In this document: one piece after another, positions 26,301 through 35,200 of the stretch | Layout of the letters: every line of letters begins with the position of its first letter | Numbering within the stretch: the first letter of the stretch is position 1 | From: Fidelibacterota bacterium | Lineage (GTDB): Bacteria; Fidelibacterota; Marinisomatia; SCGC-AAA003-L08; TS1B11 | Length of the DNA: 64,000 nucleotides | Assembly: GCA_004124875.1 (NCBI GenBank) | Contig: SCKJ01000001.1 | Location: 310,001-374,000, forward strand | Reading direction: 5' to 3' | Made by a program: the position numbers and the translations under genes | The notes under the pieces: model-generated | Told to the model about the DNA's origin: nothing | Seen by the model: only the letters and a program-made list of their open reading frames with translations | The model's database searches: none

Positions 26301-27137
26301 GTTGATATCCAGAGAATAGTGGTCCCGGAATTTGGCTGCGATGGCATAGGTATCACCGGTTTGCACCACCAGTTTCTCGAAAGTGGTCTCCCCTGGCCCG
26401 TAGATGTCCCGGACCCGCCGGCGTTTGTAGTTGGCGATATAGAGATCGAGGTCGCCGTCCCCATCAATATCGGCCAGTGCGGCGGTAGTGCTGCCGTAGG
26501 TGGAAGCGGGCGGGAGGCGGCCGGGCAGTTCGGTAAAGCGGCCGGTGCCATCGTTGAACAGGAGGGCGTTCGGTCCTCCCAGGGCGGTGACCAGCAAGTC
26601 GAGATCCCCGTCACCATCCACGTCGGCCAACACGGCGCCGGTGGAAAAACGGTCACCCAAGGCGACACCTGCCTCGGCCGTGATATCGGCGAAGGTCCAG
26701 TTGCCCAGGTTGCGGTAGAGGACGTTCGGGCCGTTCAGACGCGCGAAATAGATATCGGCCCAACCGTCGCCATCCACGTCGCCGATGGCCACTCCGGAGC
26801 CGTCCAGCAACACCTGGTTGCTGTCGATCTGAGCCGGGGTGAGGCTGTTGACGAAGTCGATGCCAGTGGTCTTGGGGGCCAGTTGCTGGAAGCCGGCCCG
26901 GCCACCCTCCTTGACGTGCAGCTCGGCCACCCGGTAGCCGTCTGCCGTTTGCCAGGCCAAATCTTCCCGGCTGGTGCACCCGGGGGCAAACAGGGCGATG
27001 GACAGGAAGAGAGCCGCGCCCAGAACGGCGCTATGCCTCATCGGCCGGCGGGCCTGGCGCAAAACCGCTGCCTGCCTTTGGGCGGCGTTCCGGCGGCCTC
27101 TATCCAGTGGTTTACGGACGATAGTCAGTTCTGCCAT
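23325..27137 (-). CDS. Double CRTAC1-like protein with two FG-GAP and two ASPIC/UnbV domains
   Basis: About 1270 residues from the ATG at 27137, which has a purine-rich GGGAG upstream. An internal ATG at 27041 would put the signal S-A-V-L-G-A-A-L-F-L-S-I-A-L-F-A-P-G-C exactly at the N-terminus and may be the true start. The protein is a tandem duplication: FG-GAP repeats (many D-x-D-G-D-x-D loops) and an ASPIC/UnbV domain (G-I-G-A-K-V-R-L-L-G-G, V-T-W-R-N-G-R-R-T) to about residue 670, then a second set of FG-GAP repeats and a second ASPIC domain (A-V-G-A-A-V-R-L-I-Y, V-T-W-P-G-G-E-T-T) at the end. It is probably a surface lipoprotein with calcium-stabilised propellers. Function unknown. Confidence 0.9.
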   Translation of the reverse strand: MAELTIVRKPLDRGRRNAAQRQAAVLRQARRPMRHSAVLGAALFLSIALFAPGCTSREDLAWQTADGYRVAELHVKEGGRAGFQQLAPKTTGIDFVNSLTPAQIDSNQVLLDGSGVAIGDVDGDGWADIYFARLNGPNVLYRNLGNWTFADITAEAGVALGDRFSTGAVLADVDGDGDLDLLVTALGGPNALLFNDGTGRFTELPGRLPPASTYGSTTAALADIDGDGDLDLYIANYKRRRVRDIYGPGETTFEKLVVQTGDTYAIAAKFRDHYSLDINGTILRWHEDAEPDHLYLNDGRGNFEQVTVAGERFLDEDGNPVPAFKDWGLTARFQDMDGDGDPDIYVCNDFASPDRIWINDGRGYFRAIGRLALRHTSQASMSVAFIDANRDGHLDFFLADMLSRDHQRRKTQMGDMQPTPLTIGEIDNRPQIMRNTFFLNRGDGTYAEIARYSGLHASEWTWSAIAVDVDLDGYEDLLASTGHAYDVMDSDTQQRIDRMFTAGLLPHRNAITLYPRLELRNMAFRNNGDLTFQEIGADWGLGSMDISHGMALGDLDNDGDLDLVINRYQAPAAVYRNVGSAPRVAVRLKGEAPNTQGIGAKVRLLGGVVAQETEVVSGGTYLSGSESLTVFAAGNRRSDLSIEVTWRNGRRTIIDGVEPNHIYEIAEAGAVDSAPPPAAEVTPFFEDRSDLLRHVHHEDPFDDFARQPLLPNRLSQLGPGVAWSDLNGDGYDDLVISSGKGGRLAYFENDGQGAFRSLSQSLPAGESSRDQTAIIGWAPQPGATSLLVAQTNFEDPDSGPSAVARYDRTDGRFRAVDPVPGDVAGAGPLALADVDGDGDLDLFVGGRTIPGSYPAPPSSRLYRNAGGHFAYDADLSRPLRNIGMVTGAVFSDLDGDGDPDLVLALEWGPVTILRNEGGRFVDVTADMGLEGYRGWWNGVTTGDLDEDGRPDIIATNWGLNSKYRADPDHPLRILYRDFDVSGSLDIVEAHFDAGMNGMVPERGLSCMIDAMPLIRERTPTFRQYGGSTLNEIMGDLLRKAPEVQASTLAHTVFFNRGDHFEAVPLPAEAQFAPAFAANVGDFDGDGHDDIFLSQNFFASQIETPRIDAGRGLWLQGDGTGRLVPVSGQISGVKVYGEQRGAALADYDRDGRVDLVVTQNGAATKLFHNLGARPGLLVRLAGPPENPWAVGAAVRLIYADGAGPSREVHAGSGYWSQDSPVQVLGTRGQPRSVRVTWPGGETTESLLPQGVLELSISTDGALEVISYQSEP

Positions 27138-27422
27138 GATCTCCCGGTTTCTCCTGCGAAGTGCCGGTAAAGTAACATGCCTCCGTTGACGATTGCAATA
27201 GAGGGCGCCAGGCTTAAGCGTACGCTCCGACACATTTCCGCTCAGCTTGCCGCGGATGCGAAGCGAATCGGGATAGGTCCTTTAGCCGGTAAAACGTGGT
27301 TCATTTTGGCGCGGAATTTATCCGCAACAGGCGCCTGCGCAATTTGCGGGTCGAAAACCATGCAACTCGTATACCCATCTGCCTGCATCAGCATGCCGAT
27401 TACCGTTGGGCTGCATCCTCAG

Positions 27423-29738
27423 CTATTCATAGGTGGGTTGCTGTTCCAGAAGCCGGGCGATAACGGCGAGGTCCGACGTGGGCAGATCGCAGGCGTAGTT
27501 TTCACAGATGTAGGCTGTGGCCTTGTTGTCGATCATCCGCACGCTTTGAATAAAGGGAAGATACGACGCAAGCGTTTTTTGCCCTGCCCCGCCATCTGCA
27601 AGCAATATGATTTTGTTCGGTATAAAGCGCGCATGGACTTCTTCCAACAACTTCCTGGTGGAAGGGGCATTCGGCCTGCCTGCAATAATAATCTGCTTGG
27701 GCTTGGTCAAACTGAAATCGACTGCCACCAAGAATTGCGCCATGGTGCTGGGTGACTTCAGCATCCGAGCGCCGAAATAGGACAGCGATTTATCTGCCAT
27801 ACCTCTCCATTCCCGATTGTCCGTCATCTGGGAAAGTCGCAAAAGATTTAGAATGCCGATAGAGTTGCCCGCCGGTTCGGCTCCGTCATACCATTCTTTC
27901 GTGCGAGTGAGGATAGATTTGTCCTCGCCGGAGATATCGTAGAACCCACCCTGCTCTTGATCATAGAATAAAATGTTTTGGTGTTCCGTCAGTAAAATAG
28001 CCATTTTCAACCAACCAATGTTGAGCGAGGCTTCATATAAATCCAGTAACCCTTGTATAAAGAAGGCATAGTCCTCGAGGTGCGCGTCATAGCGCGCTTC
28101 ACCGTCCCGATACCGGCGCAGGAGCTCTTTTTTCTTCGAATTATACAGATTATCCAAAACAAATTGACCGGCCTTTTCAGCGCTTTTTAAATATTTCTCA
28201 TCGCCAAGAATCTGATGCGCACGGGCAAACGCGGAAATCATCAATCCATTCCATGAGACCAGGACTTTGTCGTCAAGGTGCGGTGGTGGGCGCGCTTCTC
28301 GCGCATAAAAGAGTTTTGCCCTGGATTTTGCCAAAATATCGGTCACATCCCCGGCAGAAAAATTGATCTGCCTTCCCGTTTCCGCAGGTGTATGGGCTAC
28401 AAAAAGGATGTTCTCGCCCACAAACTCCTGATGCGGATCAGATTGAACATTTCCGTTATCCTTGACTCCATAATAATAGTTGAACACCGTTGCTTCTTGT
28501 GGCGGCAGGAGGCCCTCGATTTCACTCTTGGTCCAGGTATAGAACGCGCCCTCTTCCTTTTCATCCGGCTTTGCGGGATCAACGGCACTTTCTGCGTCTT
28601 CGGCAGAATAGAACCGGCCATCCGCGTGGGTCATGTTGCGCTGTACATAGGCCAAGATGTCCCGGGCCACATCGGCGTAGAATCTCTCATGCGTGATTTG
28701 ATACGCTTCGAGATAGGAAATGACCAACTGCGCCTGGTCATAGAGCATTTTTTCGAAATGAGGGACATGCCACTGCTTATCCGTTGAATAACGGTGAAAG
28801 CCGCCGCCGATGTGGTCGTACAGGCCACCCGCGGCCATGCGCTTAAGTGTCTCGAGCGACATTTCGAGGGCCTTCTGCTCACCCGTTCTGCTGTAATAAC
28901 GAAGCAGAAAATTCAGAGACACGGGTCGGGGAAATTTTGGCGCCCCGCCGAAACCGGCATCGCTGGTGTCATAGCTGCGTGCGAAGGCATCGAATCCTCG
29001 CTCAAGCGCCAGTTCGCCGGGAGGTGTGAGCTGGACTTGCGGGTCGGCGATTTTCTTTAGATACTCTCCGAGTTGTTGGCTGATCTGGTTGATCTGCGAG
29101 CGGTCCGTCACCCATGTCTCGTGGATGGTTGTCAGAATGTCCGGAAATCCAGGTCGACCATATTTTGCGGCTGCGGGAATGTAAGTGGCGGCATAGAACG
29201 GTTTAAGATCCGCGGTTAAGAACAATGACATGGGCCAACCGCCGCCGCCCGTCATCGCTTGCAGCGCCGCCATATAAACACGGTCCACATCCGGGCGCTC
29301 TTCCCGGTCTACTTTGATGCTTACCACGAATTCATTCATCAAGGCGGCAATAGATTCATTCTCGAACACTTCCCGCTCCATGACATGACACCAATAGCAG
29401 GTGGAATAGCCAACTGAGAGAAAAATAGGCTTGTCTTCTTTACGGGCGGTGTCAAACGCATCGTCACCCCAGGCATACCAGTCAACGGGATTAAAGGCAT
29501 GCTGCAGAAGATAGGGACTCTTTTCCCTGATGAGACGATTCGGTGTTTTACCGGCCTTGAGGTTTCGTTCGACGAAGATTTCAATGGTGCCTTTGACCGA
29601 ACCACTGGAATCGGAAAATAATGGAAAATCCTGAGACGGGAGAGCAGCCTCAATGGGAGCGGAGATAAATCGACTTAAAAGTATGAAACCTAAGATTCCA
29701 CGTCTGGCTAGCATCAAGTTTCTCTTCATCTCTACCAT
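27423..29738 (-). CDS. Secreted YyaL / DUF255 thioredoxin-domain protein
   Basis: 771 residues from the ATG at 29736-29738, preceded by GGAG at 6-nt spacing. The open frame extends 56 codons further, but that stretch is a relic of another gene. A signal-like segment ([20 protein letters not shown]) leads into the DUF255 thioredoxin fold: [15 protein letters not shown], then [10 protein letters not shown] with the C-x-x-C-H motif. The large remainder is an alpha/alpha toroid ([21 protein letters not shown]). The family (YyaL, human SPATA20) is usually cytoplasmic and of unknown activity; an export signal here is atypical. Confidence 0.9.
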   Translation of the reverse strand: MVEMKRNLMLARRGILGFILLSRFISAPIEAALPSQDFPLFSDSSGSVKGTIEIFVERNLKAGKTPNRLIREKSPYLLQHAFNPVDWYAWGDDAFDTARKEDKPIFLSVGYSTCYWCHVMEREVFENESIAALMNEFVVSIKVDREERPDVDRVYMAALQAMTGGGGWPMSLFLTADLKPFYAATYIPAAAKYGRPGFPDILTTIHETWVTDRSQINQISQQLGEYLKKIADPQVQLTPPGELALERGFDAFARSYDTSDAGFGGAPKFPRPVSLNFLLRYYSRTGEQKALEMSLETLKRMAAGGLYDHIGGGFHRYSTDKQWHVPHFEKMLYDQAQLVISYLEAYQITHERFYADVARDILAYVQRNMTHADGRFYSAEDAESAVDPAKPDEKEEGAFYTWTKSEIEGLLPPQEATVFNYYYGVKDNGNVQSDPHQEFVGENILFVAHTPAETGRQINFSAGDVTDILAKSRAKLFYAREARPPPHLDDKVLVSWNGLMISAFARAHQILGDEKYLKSAEKAGQFVLDNLYNSKKKELLRRYRDGEARYDAHLEDYAFFIQGLLDLYEASLNIGWLKMAILLTEHQNILFYDQEQGGFYDISGEDKSILTRTKEWYDGAEPAGNSIGILNLLRLSQMTDNREWRGMADKSLSYFGARMLKSPSTMAQFLVAVDFSLTKPKQIIIAGRPNAPSTRKLLEEVHARFIPNKIILLADGGAGQKTLASYLPFIQSVRMIDNKATAYICENYACDLPTSDLAVIARLLEQQPTYE

Positions 29739-29845
29739 GAACGGCTCCAAAGCACAGGGCAACGGATTGGGCCTTATCATACTCGTCCGCCATCTCTTTG
29801 TCAATGCAAAGTTTATACGGCGATTGAAGGGGATCAGAGCCACGT

Positions 29846-29936
29846 GGACCCAGGCGATTGACGGCTCACATATGGAACCCCTCTGCTCGACCACAGGCAG
29901 GTGCACGCTATTGAGGCTGAATACGGGATAGATTGT
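29846..29936 (+). pseudogene. Degraded 3' fragment of a diacylglycerol-kinase gene copy
   Basis: This stretch aligns by eye to the 3' end of the lipid-kinase gene at 20065-20961. Shared blocks include G-A-C-G-G-(T/C)-T-C-(G/A)-C-A-T-A-T-G-G-A-A, C-C-C-C-T-C-T-G-C-T-C-G-A-C and G-G-C-A-G-G-T-G, and both end in T-A-C-G-G-G-A-T-A-G-A-T-T-G including the stop codon. Relative to the intact gene the relic lacks one base after GGAA (frameshift) and lacks about 93 bp between two 12-nt direct repeats (20848-20859, 20941-20952). No upstream catalytic part is present. It ends about 90 nt before the methyltransferase gene's stop region. Confidence 0.75.
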
Positions 29937-30024
29937 GCCACCACAGCCGGGCTTCAGGGCTGACCACGACTTGCTAGAGACGATGGCTGCCGCCCATGTC
30001 AGTCAGACACGTCTTTAAGGTCAC

Positions 30025-30813
30025 TCAAGCGCCGACAGCCTGAGCGGGAGTGGCCACGTAAATCTGCAACGCACTTTCCGCATCCATGGGCGTCTCTTCA
30101 TAGTCGCCCCATTTCGCTTCAATCCTGAAGCCTGCCTCAGACAACAGCCTGTCCATGGTGTCGGGGTAGAGCATGCGCATCGTAAAATCGTAAACGAGAA
30201 AATCGGGTTTCCCCGGCAGGGAATAATACCAGGTGATTTTGTTCTGGCCCGACTCCGGATTGTAGTCGTTCGTTTCCGTGACTTTAACGGTCTCGCCGTT
30301 TTTGGGATCGACATAGGTCATGGAATCGACTCGTTGGTCAACCGGCCTGTATAGGAAGATGGGATCGGGAATAAATATATCGATGACGAGCCGGGTTTCC
30401 GGGTGGCAATGGCTGATAACAGTCCGTAATGCCCTGAGCGCATCCTCATCAGTCAGCAGGTGCAAAAATGCATTGAAGCCGATGCCAATGAGATCAAAGG
30501 TCTCCTTCAGGGCCAGATCACGCATGTCGCCATGCAGCAGCCGCACTTTATTGCCCCACGGTGAGAGTTTGGATTGCGCCAGCTGCAGAAATGGCTGGGA
30601 GGCGTCGACGCCGGTATAGCTCCCGCCGGCCTCCAGCATTCCGGGCGCGAGTCTGCCTGTGCCGCAAGCCAGCTCCAGCACCTTGGGACCATACCGCCCG
30701 GCCATGCGCTGCCAGAACATGATGTCGTCCGTTTTCCACCAATGTTCGGCGTCGTATCGCTGGGCATCCCTGTAAATGGGGCCGCTAAAGTCGTCGGGAG
30801 GGGGAATCATCAT
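30025..30813 (-). CDS. Class I SAM-dependent methyltransferase
   Basis: 262 residues. Motif I is V-L-E-L-A-C-G-T-G-R-L-A at about 45-56, followed by G-V-D-A-S-Q-P-F-L at about 68-76, D-M-R-D-L-A near 96 and G-F-N-A-F-L-H-L-L near 111, a pattern common in Methyltransf_25-type enzymes (x-x-N-x-x-x-H-L). There is no membrane segment. It stands alone on the minus strand, between the lipid-kinase relic and a 336-nt gap. Substrate unknown. Confidence 0.88.
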   Translation of the reverse strand: MMIPPPDDFSGPIYRDAQRYDAEHWWKTDDIMFWQRMAGRYGPKVLELACGTGRLAPGMLEAGGSYTGVDASQPFLQLAQSKLSPWGNKVRLLHGDMRDLALKETFDLIGIGFNAFLHLLTDEDALRALRTVISHCHPETRLVIDIFIPDPIFLYRPVDQRVDSMTYVDPKNGETVKVTETNDYNPESGQNKITWYYSLPGKPDFLVYDFTMRMLYPDTMDRLLSEAGFRIEAKWGDYEETPMDAESALQIYVATPAQAVGA

Positions 30814-31149
30814 GGTGTCAATTTAGGTTCGCCTTTTATTCTCGGTGTGACCTAAAGATTTCGCCTAATTCGCCGATGTTTTAAGAGTAGAAATTGGCAC
30901 AACCAATGACATTATATACTATCCATTCGTTCCCTCTGGCGCCTCCGGTCCCGGAAGCTCCATTTGTGCCCGTAGAGCATATGGCGGCGGCCGGAGATTT
31001 GCGCCCGGGACCGAGCTCGTCCATCGCCGCAATTATTTCGGTTCCGGATATCCCTGGCAAAACTGAACCCGGGCCGGATAGCGATGCGGAGGCTGCTTCA
31101 GTTTCCGCCGGAGAGTTGCCCTGGGGCGCCTTCCATCAACCGGAAGGAC
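30814..31149. other. 336-nt intergenic region
   Basis: It lies between the methyltransferase start and the stop of the M24 peptidase gene, both on the minus strand. The first 80 nt are A+T-rich and hold three T-T-C-G-C-C repeats, a plausible promoter region for the methyltransferase. The rest is G+C-rich and open on the plus strand (see the doubtful small gene there). No hairpin terminator or RNA gene was recognised. Confidence 0.5.
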
Positions 31150-31178
31150 TTAGCCCAGAACCAACAACTCTTTTGTAG
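30906..31178 (+). CDS. Doubtful small Pro/Ala-rich hypothetical protein
   Basis: A 90-residue plus-strand frame (M-T-L-Y-T-I-H-S-F-P-L-A-P-P start) with a Pro-rich, acidic, disorder-like composition. It has no clear Shine-Dalgarno and overlaps the 3' end of the M24 peptidase gene by 29 nt. No known domain is visible. Its open frame may simply reflect high G+C content. Confidence 0.2.
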   Translation: MTLYTIHSFPLAPPVPEAPFVPVEHMAAAGDLRPGPSSSIAAIISVPDIPGKTEPGPDSDAEAASVSAGELPWGAFHQPEGLSPEPTTLL

Positions 31179-32253
31179 ATTGGTTGAGAGGGGCGCTGCC
31201 ATCGAGGAGGACAAGGACGTCGTCCTCGATGCGCACGCCGCCCCATTTTTTTAAGTAAATCCCCGGTTCTACCGTAACCACCATACCCGCTTCCAGAATG
31301 TCTGTGCTTTCGCTGTTCAGGCGGGGCGGCGTGTGCACTTCCAGTCCTATGCCGTGTCCTGTGCCATGGACGAATTCGTGGCCGTATCCATGCCGGGTGA
31401 TATGGGAGCGGGCAGCCTGGTCCACCTCTTTGGCCTCAACCTCTGCACGGATAGCCGCTATCCCGGCCAGTTGGGCGGCCAGCACGATATCGTAGATTTC
31501 ATGGTGACGCTCGGTGGCCGGCCCCATGCATACTGTGCGAGTCATGTCGGCGTGGTAACCATCGGTGACGGCCCCAAAATCGAGCACCACAAAATCACCA
31601 CTCTCCAGCGGTTTATCTGACGGCCGGGCATGGGGCAGCGCGCCACGCTCTCCGCTGGCGACAATCGGTTGGAAACTGTCCTTTTCTGAGCCGTTCATCT
31701 GCAACGAATAACTCAATTTGGCGGCCACTTCCCGCTCGGTAACCCCCGGTTTCATTTCCCGGACAATCTCAGTAAAGGCGGCGTCCGTGATGCGAATGGC
31801 CGTCTTCAGTGCTGCGAGCTCCGCCGCATCCTTGATCATGGCCAGCCGCGCTACCAGTCCATGGACCGGCTTCCATGCCACCTCGGGGAAGAGGGTCTGT
31901 AACTGCTGGAATCGGCTCACTACTAAGGAGTCGGCCTCTATCGCGACGGTTGTGCGGGGCGACAGAAGTCCCAGTTGGTGCAGCAGTCCCAACAGCCCCT
32001 GGTGCTCACGCGGGGCCATGGTGGGCAGGTCAAAGTGGATGTCGCAGCCGGACACCTGCTGCGGGGCCTGCTCTAAATATCGGCCGTCCGTGAAAAAATG
32101 AACCGCGCTGGGCAGCACCAGCAGCAACGCCGCAGATCCCGAAAATCCAGTGAGATAGCGAATGCTGGTGAGATTTGAAACGACCATCGCCTCGCACTGC
32201 TCAGCGGCCAGAGCGGAGCGAAGCCGGTCGAGACGGTTATTTGACGGGGTCAT
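31150..32253 (-). CDS. M24 family aminopeptidase (Xaa-Pro type)
   Basis: 367 residues with an N-terminal creatinase-like domain (R-Y-L-T-G-F-S-G-S-A at about 29-38) and the pita-bread catalytic domain. The metal ligands are in the normal context: V-L-D-F-G-A-V (first Asp), H-A-D-M-T-R-T-V (second Asp), G-H-G-I-G-L-E-V-H (His), V-E-P-G-I-Y (Glu) and V-R-I-E-D-D (Glu). Members remove N-terminal residues preceding proline. The ATG overlaps the stop of the giant repeat gene, so it is the last gene of that operon. Confidence 0.93.
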   Translation of the reverse strand: MTPSNNRLDRLRSALAAEQCEAMVVSNLTSIRYLTGFSGSAALLLVLPSAVHFFTDGRYLEQAPQQVSGCDIHFDLPTMAPREHQGLLGLLHQLGLLSPRTTVAIEADSLVVSRFQQLQTLFPEVAWKPVHGLVARLAMIKDAAELAALKTAIRITDAAFTEIVREMKPGVTEREVAAKLSYSLQMNGSEKDSFQPIVASGERGALPHARPSDKPLESGDFVVLDFGAVTDGYHADMTRTVCMGPATERHHEIYDIVLAAQLAGIAAIRAEVEAKEVDQAARSHITRHGYGHEFVHGTGHGIGLEVHTPPRLNSESTDILEAGMVVTVEPGIYLKKWGGVRIEDDVLVLLDGSAPLNQSTKELLVLG

Positions 32254-35200
32254 TCGGGCTTATACCCGACCGTCATCATCTTCTTAATGGCTGCTCTCTC
32301 TTCTGCGATGCGAACGCCGTCCGCCCCTTTTTCTTCGAGTAGTTCCAAGACTTGCAACGATTGCTGGTACAGCCCCTGGACTTTATAGATGGTCGCCAAT
32401 GTGAAGGTTGCCAATTTTGCGTCAATGGCCAGATCGCTGGTGAGCGGTCCTTTTTCAGAGCGAGGCTCCTTGCCGGGTTTGGGAGACGGCTTTTCGGAGG
32501 CAGCAGCTGCAAGGTCTTCCTCCCCGGACGCTGCCTCAGTTGTCACTTCAGCGACAGGTTCCTCCACTTCCGGGGACTCGGCAACCGGTTCCGGTTCCTT
32601 TTTATCGGGCGAGTCTACGGCATCAGGTGTTGACTTCGCTTCGGGATGCGCCTCAGCCGCATCCTCTGCCGCAGCTCCAGCGGCTGGCTCGTCGCCCTCC
32701 TTTGAGCCTTTGGTCTCCTCCACAGCAGGCGTCTCCGGCTCTGTGGCTTGCACGGTCTTTTCGACAGCAGCCTTGGCCGCTGGCTCAGGCTGTTCCGCGG
32801 CCGTCTCCGTTTCCTTCCCGGTCTCCACATGCCAGGTAAAGGGAGCCGCGTCACCAGTTTCTGCGACTTCCTCCTCAGCCACTTGATCAGGGGCGGCAGG
32901 TGCGGCCTCAGTTGGCGGGGGATCACCGGTTGTCCCGGATTCCTCGGCACTGATGTCCACCACGGGAATATCATCGGTCGCGCCCTGTTCCAACTCCTGC
33001 GATTCGGGTTCCTCGAGTCGTTTTTCGATCGGATCGAAATCGGGCTTGTGGCTCACATCAGTGTCTTCCTCCAAGCGGTCTTCGATGGGCTTGATATCGG
33101 GCTCGCTTTCGGGGTCCGGCGTGGGCGGCAACTGGCCTCCGTTATCAGCCATCTCCAGGCGTTGCTCCACATCGACCCCTTCGAGCTGATCCAGATCGGG
33201 CTGAGCCACTGACGGAGCATCGCTGCCACCGTTGTCCGCCTCATTTTCAAGACGGTCTTCGATGGGAGCAAAATCGGGATCATTGCTTGCCGCTTTGCCT
33301 TTTTCGAGGCGCTCTTCTATATCGACAAATCCCGCGCCACTTGCTTTAATGGTGGAACTTATGGCCTCCCCGGTATCCGCAGTATGCTCGGTATCCGTCT
33401 CCTGAGCATCCCCTTCCAGCGGCTGGACCTGCGTCTGCGTCGTTTCTGCCTGATCCGGGGCCGGCCCGGGAGCAACGCTATCTGCTTCCTCTCCCAAGAC
33501 CACCTCTTTCAGACGATTGACAACAAAACCGAGGCGGGATTTTTTTTCAGCGGGCTTTGCAGCGGCAGTAACGGGTGCATCGGATTCATCGGTAAGAGGG
33601 GGGCTGGGTTTCCCAGCCGCAACAGGGGCTGCCACAGTCGCAGATTTTTCATCTGGCGTCGCCGGAGCTTGAGATGCGGTGGGCGCATCCAGCGGTGTCT
33701 CAGGCGCCACCGCAGCTGGTTCCTCCATGGCGGTGGGCTCAGGTTGGAGTCCGGGGGCCGTGGGCGCGGCCGTATCAGCAGGGGCAGTTTCGGCAGGCGC
33801 AGAAGATGCCTGGGCGGTACCTTGTTGCTCAACCCGCTCCAGGACCGCCTCAATGCGGGCAAGACGGTCGGCCAGGGGCGCAAAATCGGGCAACTTGGCC
33901 ATGCCCGTGGCCGCCTCATCGGAATTGACTTCCCCGCGCTGCTCTGCCCTCTCAAGCAGGATTTCCATCTTGTCAAGACGTGACGTCAGGCCGGCCAGTT
34001 CGGAAGATATGGGGAGCGCTGCCGCCTCCTCAAGCGCGCCCGTGGTAGCTTGCTGCGTTGCGGCCAACAGTTCCTCGAAGTGGTTGAACCGCTGAATCAA
34101 TGGGTCGTCCCCGGCAGTGTCGCCGGATTGGGAGCGCTCGGCCTCTTCGCTGGCGGCCCGTTCTTCCGCAGCGAGCAGGATGACTTCAATTTTTCCGAGC
34201 CGCTCTTCCAAATGGGCAAAATCTGGTTGCTCCCGTGACGCTTCCTCCGCCTCCCGCGACTCGACTTTGGCAATGAGATTTCCGAGCTGTTGCAGCCGGT
34301 CATCCAGCGGCGACAGGTAACCATCATCCTCACTGGCGGCCTCTTTTTCCGCCTCTCTGGCTTCGACTTTGGCAATGAGGGCCTCGAAGCGGGCCAGCCG
34401 CTCATCCATGGGGTCCGTTTGAGGCTCATCGGGTATCTCTGCCAGCGCTGCCAAGGCCGCGGCGGCTTCTTCCGCTGCCCGTTTTTCTGACCGGTCCAGG
34501 ACCTCTTCGATCCTCTCCAACCGCCTGGAGAGAGGCGTGAAATCGGGTTGCGGCGGATCCGCTTCCAGAGCGGCGGCAGCCTCCAGCTCCTGTTGTTGAG
34601 ATTTTTCGAGCAGCTCGCTGAACTGAGCCAGACGCTCATCCAGCGGTGACAGATAGCTGCTGTCCTGGCTGGCCATGTCTCTCTGCGCCTCCCGCGTCTC
34701 CACTTGGGAGATGAGGAGTTCAAAGCGGGTCAGCCGCTCATCCAGGGGATCGATTTCAGGCTCGCCGTCACGCTCGGCCAATGCCGCTGCCGCCTCCTCT
34801 GCCGCGCGCTGTTCGGCCTTATCCAGGAACTGCTCGATGGTCTCCAGCCGCTGGGTGAGGGGGGTGAAGTCGGGCTGCTGCGGTTCCACCTGCTCTTCGG
34901 CCGCCTCCCGTTCCCGCTGCTCCGCCTTTTCGAGCAGCTCCCCGAAGCGTGTGAGCCGCTCGTCCAGGGGTGAGAGGTAACCCTCGTCCCCGCTAGTGGA
35001 TTCTCTCTCCGCCTCGCGCGCCTCCACCTGGGCGATGAGGAGTTCAAAGCGTGCCAGCCGCTCATCCAGAGGATCGATTTCAGGCTCGCCCTCACGCTCG
35101 GCCAATGCCGCTGCCGCCTCCTCTGCCGCGCGCTGTTCCGCCAGATTCAGGAACTGCTCAATCGTCTCCAGCCGCTGGGTGAGGGGCGTGAAGTCGGGCT

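Noticed and set aside
25770..27170. 466-codon plus-strand frame opposite the double CRTAC1-like gene
   Set aside because: It is the complement of repeated D-x-D-G-D codons. The minus frame carries clear FG-GAP and ASPIC motifs.
29739..29906. 56-codon N-terminal extension of the YyaL-like protein
   Set aside because: The extension runs into the antisense strand of the lipid-kinase relic. A GGAG-supported ATG at 29738 gives a proper signal peptide.
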